Assembly: GCA_951640165.1 (NCBI GenBank) | Contig: OX621234.1 | Span: 6,949,001 to 7,013,000, forward strand | Direction: 5' to 3' | DNA length: 64,000 bases | Source of the DNA: Pseudoips prasinana | Lineage: Eukaryota; Arthropoda; Insecta; Lepidoptera; Nolidae | Notes under the pieces: generated by a model | Told to the model about the DNA's origin: nothing | The model's input: the letters and a program-made list of their open reading frames with translations, nothing else | Databases searched by the model: none | Shown here: positions 10,740 to 21,571 of the stretch, in pieces | How positions within the stretch are numbered: position 1 is the first letter of the stretch | Layout of the letters: every line of letters begins with the position of its first letter | Made by a program: the position numbers and the translations under genes

Positions 10740-12290
10740 TCACATTATAATAATAATAATAATAATAATGTTTTATTTCTCACCACAATATAAGCGACAT
10801 TTTACATGGCATCAATAACAATACATAAACAAAATTCAATTTTCTAATTATATTGTGGGAGACTGGTGCCTAAGATAGACGTAAGGCCTGTATTTCAGGA
10901 CACCAGGACTCCACCCCATTCGGAAATATTAACATTTCTATATAATCGTTATGTACTCGCACGTTGTCTAATGTGGTAAGTTAAATAACACTAAATTAAC
11001 ATAGTTAGTTAGTATTTGAGTGAATATGAGCTGTGTGGGTGTGTTGGAGGTGCGTGTTTGTGTGTGTGTGTGTATGCGTATGTATGTGTGGGAAGGCTGA
11101 TATTAGGAAATATGAGAGTGTGCTAATAATCGGTTGGGAGAACAGGATGTATTTAACAGCATGAAGTTAAGTTTATGTTAATTTATAAGTCAACCAGCAA
11201 ATTATACCGGGGCAGCAAAAAGTTTTTCTGTGTCGTCATAGTTTAACTCCTGAAGCCAGTTCCTAACCTTCGTTTTGCACTGATTACTAGTAAGACTATA
11301 AACAGAGAGCAGCTTATTTACCTTATTGTATAAGTATCGTCCCAAGTGGCAAAAGAAGCGTTTAGAGAAAATTGTAGTGAGCTTTTGTTGGTGGTCTACG
11401 GGATCAAATCGTCTTTTACCATGTGATAGTAAGGGGTTGAAGGTCAGGTGTCCATGCTGCTTAAGTATTGTTTGTAGTATAAACAGCTGACGTACAGTTA
11501 ATACTTTAGTCTCTTTGTATAAGAGTGCAGTGGGATATCGGAATGGCAGATAAGAAGATACCTTCAAGATAGCTCTCTGCGATCTTTCCAGTTCCAAAAT
11601 TGTGTGCTTAGGTGCACCACCCCAAGATGTTATGCAGTAGGTTAATAGTGATTGTACGAGGGCAAAGTAGATAGATTTCCTCAGTTTTACGTCAGCCACA
11701 CGTCTCAGGGTCTTGAAAACATAAATTAATTTACGCAATCTCTTGCTGAGGGTGTTGATGTGTTCCTGGAATCTAAGGTTGCAGTCTATAATAATATATA
11801 ATAATATATATATAATAATATATAATAGACGGTCACCGTAGCCTAGTTGGTAGTGCTCCTGCCTACGAAGCTGGTGGTCCTGGGTTCGAATCCCGGTGAG
11901 TGCAAATATTTGTGTGATGAGCACGAATATTTGTTTCTGAGTCATGGATATTTTCTATGTATTTAAGTATGTATCTATCTATATAAGTATGTATATCGTC
12001 GCCTGGTACCCATAGTACAAGCTTTGCTTAGTTTGGGGCTAGGATGAGCTGTGTGATATTGTCCCTAGATATTATTATTATAATACCTAAGTACTTTACG
12101 CAATTATTTTTTTGTAACTCTGTGCATCTACACGTGTTGCCATGTTGGTTGGAACAGGAGTGGGCTATAATGGAATATAACGACGTTGTTAGAGTTGTGC
12201 GCTTGTCGTTTTTTAGGCAAAAGGCAATATATTTTGTTTTTTCCGCGTTTAGTGTGCAACCTATCGGGTCCAATTATATAAATAAAAGGG
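10740..12290 (-). mobile_element. Jockey-type LINE, 5'-truncated, split by a SINE
   Basis: The minus strand runs from RT (LNAEKTKYIAF at ~12250, then CVKYLGI at ~12095) through a SINE-1 insertion to the C-terminal part (NLRFQEHINTLSKRLRKLIY onward, open to a stop near 11202). The 3' UTR is ~460 bp and ends in AAATAAAACATTATT and (ATT)n at 10745-10770. YLGI plus FQEHI fits the thumb region of Jockey-like RTs. The two halves rejoin once the SINE is excluded. The DD-containing core is lost, so the copy is dead. Confidence 0.7.
11829..12080 (+). mobile_element. SINE-1 copy inserted in LINE RT
   Basis: Head with A box TAGCCTAGTTGG and B box GGTTCGAATCC, about 40 nt apart; body GATGAGCACGAATATTTGTT; 3' half GGTACCCATAGTACAAGC and GATATTGTCCCTAGATATT with an ATT tail. 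The internal Pol III promoter looks intact. It splits the RT codons for YLGI and NLRF. AT-rich flanks hide the exact target duplication. Confidence 0.8.
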
Positions 12291-12774
12291 AAGAAAAACA
12301 ATTGTAATTAATTGTATCTTCGTAAATTATTTGTGCGTGATTTTATTTTATGTTAATAGTTACTCTGATGTTCGGTGTGAAGACAGATACAACAAAGACA
12401 GAAAAAAAATATAGTATTTTCATCCGTTCTCGAGTTATGATGGTGTAAATAACTCGACTTCTTTATGTATATAGATCAACAATATTATAGGTGTTTGTTT
12501 GTTCTGAAATAACATAGGGTGACCAACGATATGTTTTCGTGAGTGCTTCAGTGCGAAACGATTTCCTAAAAAATGAGTGTTTATTCCCGTAATACCTACC
12601 TCACTAATTGGGGCCACCGCTTTTATGTTAAGGTTGCTAAGCTGGTACAAAATGGGAAACTTGGCATAAGAGAACGGGATACTTAAGTTAGTGAAGATAG
12701 AAAGAGTGAGACTTCGTTTCGCATATAACCAATGGGGGAAGGAGTTAAAGGAATATTACTTCAGTCGTGTGGTC

Positions 12775-13010
12775 TCTCAGCCAAAGTACGTCCATTGCTG
12801 GACAAAAGCCTCCCCAAAGAATGCGGGATATGCCATAATCGCCACGCTTGGCAGAATGGTTGGCGATCATAGTTTGATTGTATTGTTTACAGAAAAACGC
12901 TGTTGTCCGTTCTCTGGTAGGTATTTCCTCGGACGATTTCAACGCCCCCCATGGTATAAGATGGGGTGATGATATTCTATGCGGTCACCACACAGCACAG
13001 CTCTTCTTAG
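12775..13010 (+). repeat. Dispersed family D copy
   Basis: Contains AAAGTACGTCCATTGCTGGA, GCCATAATCGCCACGCTTGG and AGATGGGGTGATGATATTCT. The longest frame across it is not conserved between copies as protein. Confidence 0.65.
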
Positions 13011-13184
13011 TTAGCTAACATTATCGGCGAAAATAGCGCGCGGGCAGACAAGCGGGTGACTAAAGCGTGGGAAATTATAAAGTTTGATAACAACACATTA
13101 TAAACGATTTATTATTCAGAGTATGGCACTCGATAAACAACGAGTTAGAAGGTCGAGTTGAATTTATTTTTAACTCTTTATACA

Positions 13185-13315
13185 AGCTGGACCGATGATC
13201 TTGTGCGGGTCGTTGGAATTGCTGGATGCGAATAGCGCAAGACCGGCATTTGTGGAGCTCTTTCGGGGAGGCCTTTGTCCAGCGGTGGGCGTCTTTCGGT
13301 TAATACGATGATACA
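13185..13315 (+). pseudogene. RTE-like LINE ORF2 C-terminal end
   Basis: Codes for a broken version of the tail DDLVRVVG...WMRIAQDRQLW...GEAFVQQWTSF followed by a stop and (ATG/ATA)n. This tail recurs at 22655, 40590, 47565, 57365 and 60095 and closes the ORF2 of an RTE-like family. Heavily 5'-truncated. Confidence 0.65.
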
Positions 13316-13329
13316 GATACAAAAATAAT

Positions 13330-13635
13330 AATAACACCTTAATATAGACAGAACCATTGACAATATGTATTAAAATATTAGACTTAAACTAGATAATTAA
13401 ACTTAAACATAATCTCTTGACAATAACTTGATACGAGCTAGCTACATATCATTGCTGTTTTAAAATAAATTTAATAAATGTTTTAATACAATCAATACAA
13501 TGTGTACCAAAATATCTATGTTACTAGAATTAATAATGTATACAACTATAATACTACAAACATGTTCTGACTATTTACAAGCGCGTTTTTAAAGTCTACG
13601 TGAATAAAAACCTTTTTTATTTTATTATTTTTTAT
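13330..13635 (+). mobile_element. Short 5'-truncated LINE, 3' UTR only
   Basis: From TAATATAGACAGAACCATTG to AAAAACCTTTTTTATTTTATT, an A/T-rich end with AATAAA. The same ~290-bp sequence follows the RT frame at 29762-30044 and lies reversed in pieces at 27629-27774/30045-30164, 36278 and 47917. It is therefore read as the 3' end of that LINE family. Confidence 0.6.
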
Positions 13636-13756
13636 TTAAAACATTAAGAATTTATTTCTATTAAGAAATCCTTTGATGCTTAGTTGCTAAAGCCTTTATT
13701 GCCGCGCGGGTCATAGAGATAGTGGGCACGCGGTAATGGAAATAATACTAATATAT

Positions 13757-13922
13757 ATATACTGCCATCTGATCCCAAACTAAGTAGAGATACTGGTGAT
13801 ACTATTCTTTTCTTATACGATAATCACACATAGACTCAGGACAAACGGTAATGGCCATGTATACACAAATATCTGTCCTAGATGGGAATCGAACCCATGA
13901 CCTGCGGCGTGAAAGGTTCCGA
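13757..13922 (-). mobile_element. SINE-2 copy
   Basis: Reverse-strand B box GGGTTCGATTCCCATC, then GTTTGTCCTGAGTCTATG, and the 3' half CTTAGTTTGGGATCAGATGG. Partly deleted in the middle. Confidence 0.65.
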
Positions 13923-14171
13923 CAGTGAGGCTTATTTGATGTGTCAAAATTCTATTCACTTGTAAGCGTGGCACCCAACCAAAGTAACGTTTTTTAGAGT
14001 CTGAATTACTATTAATTTTATGTCGAAGCGTGTCACTCTGCTATGATATTGTAATCATTTGATATGGGACTCCATAAAATATAAGGTATTTGGTTGGTGT
14101 TCCGTTACTTTTAAAGCTTTAAAGTTAAGGAACCCTTGATCCAAGGGACTTTGCATATAGTGACAAAATAT

Positions 14172-14445
14172 ACACGTACTTACTTATCGTATGGGCAGTG
14201 GTTAGTGGGGTTACCCTAGTGTCAAAGTTGTTCAAGCCGCCCATTAGGCCTCAGACATGGCTTAACGACTGTTGCCTAATGGCTTCAAACGGGACCGATA
14301 TCTTAACGTGCCCTACGAAGCACGGTGATGTTCAGAAAATAAACCACTTTGACGGTCACCCATCTATGAGGTAACCGCGAGTCGAGTGGCTTAACCTCGC
14401 CAATCACAGACTGGTGAGAGCTTCTAGCTATGAGCACTAATGTGT
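14172..14445 (-). mobile_element. 5S-rRNA-headed SINE copy
   Basis: On the minus strand: GGTTACCTCATAGATGGGTG, GCACGTTAAGATATCGGTCC, GCCATGTCTGAGGCCTAATG and a CGATAAGTAAGTACG tail. The tail unit (AAGT) is shared with the 21.6, 46.7 and 53.9 kb copies. Confidence 0.7.
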
Positions 14446-14892
14446 ACTTTGCAATGTGATTTTTACCAGTTGCTCAATACAATAGTTATTTATCTCTTAA
14501 TACATAATGTAATGCTGTGTGGTGACGGCATAGAATGTCATCATCACATCTCATCATCCCATCATCTCGTTATGATGAAGTTACGTCTACTATTTAGGAT
14601 ATGATAAAATTCTCTATAATAGTATTACATCATATGGTTTAAAGCTTTAACACGACTGTAGCACCACGTTGTATATTTTACTGGGTAGCGTACCTATTTA
14701 AAGGACACGTTGTAATTGCAAATATAATAAGATTGGTATACAATCTAGCTTGCGCCACCGCGGAGGTCAGTATTTGGAAACAACTGAGCAAATACTTTTC
14801 GACATCTTTTGTGAACGTATAGAATTACTAGCTCGAGTATGATAAGTTTATATTGCAGGTTTGATTCCCGGGTATGTGTATGTTGAGCATGT

Positions 14893-15090
14893 AAAGCCGT
14901 CGGTCCTGTACCTGGCCTCTTTCCGGTCGTATTGCCTAGTTGTCCCATCGGATCATGAGACTGATGGAATAGAAAGTGCTCCTGTGTTTGCTCACACACT
15001 TGAGCACTATAATATGTCCCGCGCAGATGGCTATTCTCTGATAAGACTGGCCGCCGTGGGCGAAATTAGGCTAGGAGGACATTATTATGT
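14893..15090 (+). mobile_element. SINE-3 body, head missing
   Basis: Body from TAAAGCCGTCGGTCCTGTAC to GGCCGCCGTGGGCGAAATTA and a GGACATTATTA end. The tRNA-like head seen at 831 and 22366 is absent (5' truncation). Confidence 0.6.
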
Positions 15091-15189
15091 TTGGTTCGAT
15101 TTTGTTGGATTATCGCGAGGGCTGTGGTTACACTAGACGCCTACGCAGCTGCTTGAACTAGCAAGCAGCTCATTTGGCCTCTGATATAG

Positions 15190-15285
15190 CATAGCATGGA
15201 ACGCCAGCTACCATGTGTACTTCTTGGTGAACAAATAGCGTGAAACCTGTCAACATCACGTCACGCTTCCCGTGAGCTAGATGGA
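15190..15285 (+). repeat. Family F single unit
   Basis: TGTGTACTTCTTGGTGAACA, AGCGTGAAACC and CACGTCACGCTTCCCGTGAG match the reverse complement of the 90-bp unit tandemly repeated at 56435-56895. Confidence 0.5.
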
Positions 15286-15304
15286 TAACTATTATATCGT
15301 AGAT

Positions 15305-15712
15305 TAGTGTTTTTCAACCTTTTTCATCACGCGACCCCCCTACCTTTTTTGAATCCTACATTTTTATTCATTTTCATAGAGTTCGCATAAATAAATCAAT
15401 AAAATATGTGAATAATTGGAATAGAAAGCACTCCACCAAAATTTACTTTATCATTTAGAGGTTAGGTGGTTGTCATGAGAAAAAGTACAGTTCCAAAACG
15501 AAGTGACACGAACGAAGTTCCAAAACACTGGCTGTGTTTTGGAACTTCGTGCTAAACTTTTAATGTATTTGCAGCAGGCCTAATTATAATACTCAAATTC
15601 ATTTGCGACTAGTTTTCCCTACTTTTTAACTTCCCTATAGAAGTTTCGTGACCCCCCTATATAGGCTTCGCGACCCCCCTGGGGGTCGCGACCCACAGGT
15701 TGATAAACACTG
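15305..15712. mobile_element. hAT-type MITE, 408 bp, 8-bp target duplication
   Basis: Ends TAGTGTTTTTCAACCTTTTT and (reversed) CAGTGTTTATCAACCTGTGG form terminal inverted repeats, followed inward by CGCGACCCCCC on both sides. TCGTAGAT lies directly on each side (15297-15304 and 15713-15720). An 8-bp duplication plus CAGTGTTT ends is the hAT signature. There is no transposase, so it depends on an outside source. A 17-bp inverted repeat (15512-15528 / 15534-15550) lies inside. Confidence 0.85.
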
Positions 15713-16204
15713 TCGTAGATGATTAAGGTTAGAAGGGTATAAAATAGTCTTCACTACAATCGGCAATCCCCAAAAACTTTTACGGTAAGCTGACGTTTAC
15801 TGTTGGCCTAGGAGGCTTCAACTGCTTCACCAGACAATAGTGTAGTAAAACTACAAAGTACCCGCGCCGGATGGCTGATATTTCGGGGTTCAAACCTAAA
15901 CTCTAGGCGGTTACTGACAGGGAGGTGCATGAGAGATCTCATTAAAGGATCGTAATAATCCTCCAAATATCAGACAAAAACATGAACACATTATACGAGG
16001 TAGCATTTAAATGTATACCACAGATAAATAAATTAATATAAAAAACGGCTTGAGCTACCGTTAGCTGCTTTATCCGGTAAACAAAAAAAAAATGTCTGGA
16101 AATATCGTAAGAAAATAATAATTCATCTCAATTTATTTAAAAAACGATAAATTTTCGTATTTAGGTTGAAATATTGTCTTCAACTACTTAATCTATATTT
16201 CTTA

Positions 16205-16300
16205 CAAAGTAGGTATATCCAGACTCAAGGCAACTATTAATGGGTCATACAAATAGTTGTCCAGAATCGAACCCTTAACCGCAGCGACAGACTAGTTCAA
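16205..16300 (-). mobile_element. SINE-4 fragment
   Basis: Minus strand: TTAAGGGTTCGATTCTGG (B-box region), ACAACTATTTGTATGACCCA and TTGAGTCTGGATATAC. Same order as at 590 and 42875. Confidence 0.5.
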
Positions 16301-16369
16301 CTACTTCTTCTCATGACATGGCGTGCTCGCTGTAGATTTAGGAAACCGCATTAAATTTCATCTAAAATA

Positions 16370-16628
16370 CCAATGTATGGAAGAGAAAGTTGGGTATGGC
16401 AGAATGAAAGTAGAATAAATGCGGTGGAAATGAGAGCTCTGAGAAGTAAGTGTGGTGTGACTTTGAGAGGCAGAATAAGAAATACTGATGTAAGAGAGCA
16501 TTGTGGCGTGAAAGAGGATGTAGTTACAAAGATTAAAAAAGGTATGTTGATATAGTTTGAGCATTTATAAAGGATGAATGAAAGGAGACTGACAAAAGAA
16601 ATACCTGTCCTGTGTGAATGGTACAACA
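16370..16628 (+). pseudogene. LINE ORF2 C-terminal fragment
   Basis: Reads YGRESWVWQNESRINAVEM, RALRSKCGVTLRGRIRN, REHCGVKEDVVTKIKKGML, then after stop codons the LTKEI stretch. This is the region after the RT domain in an insect LINE family that continues into KKGQVRS and YPSGK (see 32522-32874). The same family contributes 17125, 23850 and 40378. Broken by stops at the GHL-ERM region. Confidence 0.7.
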
Positions 16629-17018
16629 GAAAAACCGGCCAAGTGCGAGTCGGACTCGCACATGAAGGTTCCGCAGCAGCAAGATTTCAGTTGATTAAAT
16701 GAACGCAAATTGCGGTTTATAACGTATTAAAAAAAAACTACTTGCTAGATCTCGTTCAGACCAATTTTCGTTGTTAGTTTCTATGGTTTTGTACATCATA
16801 TATTTTTTTTAGTTTTATCATTCTCTTATTTTTGAAGTTACAGGGGGGGTTACTCATTTTACCACTTTGGGAGTGTCCCTCGCGCAAACTATTCAGTTTA
16901 GACATAAATGATAATAGGAACCTCAATATGATTTTTGAAGACCTATCCATAGACACCCCACATGTGTGGGTACGACGGTTCCGTTTTTTTGCCATTTGGC
17001 TACGGAACCCTAAAAACG
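16629..17018 (+). mobile_element. R repeat, internally deleted copy
   Basis: Starts AAACCGGCCAAGTGCGAGTC and ends TTTGGCTACGGAACCCTAAA. Full copies at 44288 and 51914 are ~585-600 bp, so this one has lost ~200 bp in the middle. It abuts the LINE fragment at 16628. Confidence 0.7.
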
Positions 17019-17124
17019 AAGACTTCGTGTCCGAACATAATATATGTCTACTACATCTTGCGTGAAATATTTTTTTTTGTATGTGTACACATGTTTATGC
17101 AAATAAATTCTTACTTACTTACTT

Positions 17125-17315
17125 AAACAAAACATTCTCTGTCCAAATCGGGGATGTTCTCAAGATAGACCAGGTCAGAAATAGTACCGGCAAGCATGTG
17201 TGAAGAATATTATAATAAACGAGGCAAAAGAGGTGTGCTAAGATCGTGACAAATGGAAATCCTTTGCCTCTGCCTACCCCTCTGGAAAACGGGCGTGAAC
17301 CTATGTATGTATGTA
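17125..17315 (+). pseudogene. LINE ORF2 extreme C-terminus
   Basis: Broken frames give SVQIGDVLK, then RHVxRI-type and DKWKSFASAYPSG-like peptides, followed by CGTGAACCTATGTATGTATG. It aligns with the end of the 32522-32874 fragment, including the (ATGT)n tail. Confidence 0.6.
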
Positions 17316-17317
17316 AA

Positions 17318-17955
17318 ATACAATACATAAAAGTAACCCTTTGTTTTCTTCGTTAAAAGCTAACGGGAATTAAGCGCGTAAAAGGTCTTAATAACATAAG
17401 TAGACCCCTTAAACTCCTCTTAAACCCATAGTACCTATACTAATTTCGACGAAATCGTTAGAGCCGTTTTCCAGTAATGGATTAAATATATAAAAGGTAA
17501 AAATATGAGTATGGTCTTAAATATTACCGGGAAAATATAATTAGGTCGTATCGAATCGTTGGGTAAATATTTCAATGATTTTATTTGTAATACAGAATGA
17601 AACAATGTTCTATTTTGAAATATATACACATATCAACAAAATATCTAGTATCACAACAATATTTTATATTTCATCAAATCCCTAGAAAGCTATGATTTTT
17701 TTTCTGATATAGTAAAAGAAAGAATGATTGATTATTTAAAGGTCTTTATTAAACAATAAAAAAACAATACGTGAGGTTTTGTTAGAAATAAAAATGATAG
17801 TTCTTAATTACCGTAGTAAATTAGTATGATTAAAAGGCTTCAATTTCTACTTATAAAACGATTAACTATAATTAACACTGAATAATCTCATACAATCTAA
17901 TTATTGATTATCAGTGTTGCCACCCCTTACATTACAATTACACGTCTCCATCGAT
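17318..17955. other. Unassigned AT-rich stretch
   Basis: No convincing frame, repeat or RNA gene was seen. It contains short poly-A/T runs only. Confidence 0.5.
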
Positions 17956-17989
17956 TGTTCATACTTAAAACTAAATTGTCAATGTGTAG

Positions 17990-18500
17990 ATGCGTTATTA
18001 GGTCCCATAATCTTTGCAAGTGTTCTTTAAGTTATTGTCCCGTCGTCAAATTTGGCAAGTAATCTCTCAAAGATTTTCGTTGTAACATTTCCCTGACATG
18101 CTCCATAGGATTTAAGTTGGGCGATTGTGCACCCGAATCCAAAACTTGAATATCGTAGTCTCGGAGAGCGGCTGACATCAGCCGTGCCGTATGTGAAGAA
18201 ACATTAACAAATTCTTAGCCCATTTGAATTCTGTATTCGAAATTAACAGACTCTACTCCTTCCATGTGATATTTTTGAGCAGTCATGTTGCCTTAGATCC
18301 ATAAGTGCTGGAGTCGTCCGCCAAGACAAATTCCTGCCCACACCATGATTGTCCCGCTTTGCTAAAACTGGACCTCCTGGAGTGCCATAGAAAGCTAAAT
18401 CTCCTCTCTCTTCTCAAAACGCGTGTTCTTCGTGAATCAGGATAAAACCGAAACTGGGATTCATCGGTGAACAGCACAAAAGACCATTGTTCATCACTTC
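17990..18500 (-). pseudogene. Tc1-like transposase, decayed
   Basis: Two parts of an IS630/Tc1-type DDE transposase can be read on the minus strand. The frame DEQWSFVLFTDESQFRF with DSRRTRV (18470-18400) covers the second catalytic Asp. The frame LRDYDIQVLDSGAQSPNLNP and MEHVREMLQRK (18170-18060) covers the third acidic site; families usually have DWPAQSPDLNPIEH here. Stops and indels separate them and the N-terminal DNA-binding part is gone. No terminal repeats could be paired. Such proteins cut and paste at TA. Confidence 0.75.
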
Positions 18501-18570
18501 ACGGTAAATGCTCTCGAGCCTACGAAAGCCGCCGACCGCGTTGGCGACGTCGCAAAGCTGGAACACCCTT

Positions 18571-18679
18571 CGCTGGTACGCGTGCTAAACCATACCGTGG
18601 GGCGAAAATTATATGAAGTCGGTCTTCATGTTCGAAGACCGCTTTCGCCGCACGGTTTGGCTTAGCACGCGTACCAGCG
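18571..18679. repeat. Imperfect inverted repeat, 37-bp arms
   Basis: 18571-18607 and 18643-18679 pair with three mismatches (CGCTGGTACGCGTGCTAA end exact). A smaller hairpin CGGTCTTC/GAAGACCG lies in the loop. The right arm abuts the SINE-2 copy at ~18690. Confidence 0.8.
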
Positions 18680-18689
18680 ATGGGTTGGT

Positions 18690-18855
18690 TGGTGTGGTTG
18701 GTAGATACTTGCCTTCCACACCGCCAGGTCGTGGATCCCAGGACAGATATTTGTGCACATGACCACTGCTGTTATCTGGTTTCCATAGTTCAAGCTCTGC
18801 TTAGTTTGGGATCAGATGGCTGAGAGTGAATAATGTCCCAGGATAATATTATTTA
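18690..18855 (+). mobile_element. SINE-2 copy, internally shortened
   Basis: GTGTGGTTGGTAGATACTTG, CACCGCCAGGTCGTGGATCC, then TTATCTGGTTTCCATAGTTC and TGTCCCAGGATAATATT. The mid-section (GTCTGTTTGTCC to TATATCAG) is missing. Confidence 0.7.
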
Positions 18856-18869
18856 CTAGCAGCTGGTGG

Positions 18870-20370
18870 TTCTTTTAGAGCCTTTACTATTTGCATCGCT
18901 GTTATATTGGGTTGTCTTCTGGCGAAATCTTTCTTTGGGAGACATTGTTCCTGTCTTTTCGTAGTAACGCGATATCTGACCGTAAGCTGATTAGTCACAA
19001 GCCAATGAGGGCTACCGCGTATCAATTTGCCGCTAGAGGCGCTAGCATCGCGGCAGGTCTACGAAACGTCAAAATACACTGTTTTTGTTCGGTTTACGCT
19101 GTTTATTAATAAAAACTGCGATTATAACTAAAAATTTTGGTTTAAATCTAAATAAATTACAAAATGAGTAACAGCTCGATGACTGTAAATATTTGTCGTA
19201 AAAACATTGGTCGCGTCCACAATAACAATGATTTTGACAGCTATAGTGGACCTTCCGCGACAGTGGCGCTGACTGGTGAGCACAAAAACGGTATCCCTCA
19301 TTCTGCGATAACGTGACCATAACCTTCACATCACGTTTTGGCTGGTGTGTTTGGGCCAGAGCAACACCGCATTGAATACCACCATTTTTGAATTGCCGAC
19401 GGCGCGTAACATTTCATCTCTATTCGAATCTTAATGTGACATGCCTTAAAGCTCAAAAGGCACGTTCATATAAAAAGAAAAACAATCTAATCCCTTTACT
19501 TTAATATTACTACGAGTAAAAATCCTTTAAATCGCCTTAACTAACTTCTAAGAATTTTGCTGCCGTATTATTTATTCTTCTATAAATTTATTTTTCTAAA
19601 ACATTTTGAAGATATAATAAAAGAGGTTTTAATCTGGATAAAAACTTGTTATGGAAACTAAAAAAGATTTTAAATGATTTATATAATAAATATTTTTAAT
19701 AAGCAGGATTCTCGAAAAATGGACAATTCCCATTAGGCTCATCGATTCTGTGCACTATAGGTTATATGCAGGTTATAAGTATCCGATATTGAGGTGTGTC
19801 AGTTTCTGGGAATTGGAATAGCTGAATGATTGGAAATCAGGCTAGGCTATAACATAGAAGTACGTCATATCCCATATGTGTATTTTATTTTATTACATCT
19901 TTTCTATATAATGGCACTTTACCAATTCAATAATTTACTCTTTTACCTTAAGTTAAGCTTAATCCACTTTGATTATCTTCCCAGAATACCTGTTATTGGC
20001 CTTTTCTGTACTTTATATAAGTATTTAAGTCTAGTTATTAGTGATGTTGCTGTCCCTTTACCAAATGAATAAATAAATAGAATTCGGTTTCAGAACAACC
20101 TACCTCAAACCCACGCTCAATAGGGCAATTATTAATTCTAAATATCATAGGGACACTAGTTTTAACAGATCCAACGCGCTGGAAACAAATTGCCAATCTG
20201 CTCGGTTCAACGCTTGGTGTTGCCACAAATAATTATTATAAATGTAATATTGTTTAGTCGTTTTATTCAAATAAATATTATCCTACCTATGAATGTACTT
20301 TACTTAGGACGTCTCTGAAGAACTTATACTAAAAGAAAAAGAATGGGTATCATGGGTCAGGATGTTATCA
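18870..20370. other. Unassigned stretch
   Basis: About 1.5 kb with no recognised family. The longest frames (86 aa at 19069-19329 minus, 80 aa at 19830-20072 plus) have no motif I can name and no splice signals that favour an exon. Confidence 0.4.
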
Positions 20371-20386
20371 AGAGAATGGATGGATG

Positions 20387-20537
20387 CGTATGTACAGACG
20401 CCAGCACATCCAGCTACCCCAATCTGTCAAGTTTCTATAATAGATTTTCAACGTTCTCACATAAGCATAAGGTTCACTTTCAATTTGGAAACTTTGACAG
20501 ATTGGGGTAGCTTGATGTGCTGGCGTCTGTACGTATC
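20387..20537. repeat. Fold-back element, ~45-bp arms
   Basis: GTACAGACGCCAGCACATC, AGCTACCCCAATCTGTCAA and GTTTC occur at 20392-20435 and again reversed at 20487-20532, with one substitution and one indel, around a ~50-nt loop. This could be a foldback MITE or an inverted duplication. Confidence 0.75.
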
Positions 20538-20684
20538 ATTCGCTACAGAGTACCTAGCCTTAACTGGTAGAGGGTGAGGTTTCAAATCGCGCCAGATGAT
20601 TTAAAAAAATCAGTTTTAAGTTACGATTTGCTTTTGCATTGCAGAATTAAATTGAATCTCATGTATCTTCTCGTTAGTTTGGCG

Positions 20685-21190
20685 GGCATGTAGGCGTTGT
20701 TGGTAAAACTTGCCTGTCACGCCGCAGGTCGTGGCTTCGATTCCCATCCAGGACAAATATTGATGAGCATAAACACGTCTATTTGTTATGAGTCTGGGTT
20801 GAATCTATACATATAATAAAATCGTAGGAAAGTCAAAACTGTACATTAAATATTTTTTAAAAGGATACTTGGGGCGTGTACTACAATCGTTATCGAAGCC
20901 AAAAATATAGTTTTTAGAATTTTTGTCTGTTTATCTGTTTGTCTGTATGTATGTCCGGGCTAAAGTCAACAAGTACTGCATGGATTAACTTAAAATTTTG
21001 CATGAATATTGCTAAGATGTCGGGTCAACATATAGGCTACATATTATCACTCTATAACCTACGGGGGAGGAGCTGTGATAATTTATAAAGTTAAACGCGG
21101 GTATAACCGCGGGGCACAGCTAGTTATCTATATAAATACGTATTTACAAAAGAAAAAAAGTATATTTAGTAGTATATCAGTTATTTGGTA
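20685..21190 (+). mobile_element. SINE-2 copy interrupted by a Helitron
   Basis: Left part 20685-20803 has CGCCGCAGGTCGTGGCTTCG and ATGAGTCTGGGTTGAA. Right part from 21124 resumes TTATCTATATAAATACGTAT and reaches AGTATATCAGTTATTTGGTA. Intact SINE-2 copies read GGGTGTAATTATCTATATAA across this point. Confidence 0.8.
20804..21123 (+). mobile_element. Helitron, 320 bp, A/T insertion in SINE-2
   Basis: Starts TCTATACATATAATAAAATC and ends CGCGGGTATAACCGCGGGGCACAGCTAG. The stem CGCGG/CCGCG lies just before CTAG. The host SINE supplies A on the left and T on the right, with no duplicated bases. Relatives lie at 24569, 36434, 36999, 39217 and 60657. Non-coding; it would need a Rep/helicase from elsewhere. 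Confidence 0.88.
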
Positions 21191-21571
21191 GCTCAGTTGG
21201 GCACAAAAATAAATCAGACGTAGAAAATTGGATGGGAGACCAGTGCTCTCTTTTCGCGGTGCGATTTTTAATACTGTGAATATGTATTTTTTTATTTTAT
21301 CTATCTGTGACGTTTTGTTAAATATGTGAACGTAATCATTTATTTTTATTTACTCATTAACTGCAAATGCTCGGCCTTCAATGCACAAGCAAAGCGAATT
21401 ATGTTTATTTAACTTTCAGACAATTTTAATATGTATTTATTTATATCCTATTGCGAATTCTATAATATTCTTGCGATATTTGTTTATTTGCGTACTTCCA
21501 TATTTAATCTTAACCCTCATCAGTTTACCCGAATGACGTTTACTGCTGGACAATGGTCTCCCCTAAAGATT

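Noticed and set aside
12691..12969. 92-aa frame over a family D copy
   Set aside because: The frame is not maintained in the other family D copies, so it is chance in a non-coding repeat.
18571..18679. Terminal inverted repeats of the Tc1-like element
   Set aside because: Both arms lie on the same side of the transposase remnant and only 35 nt apart, so they do not bracket it.
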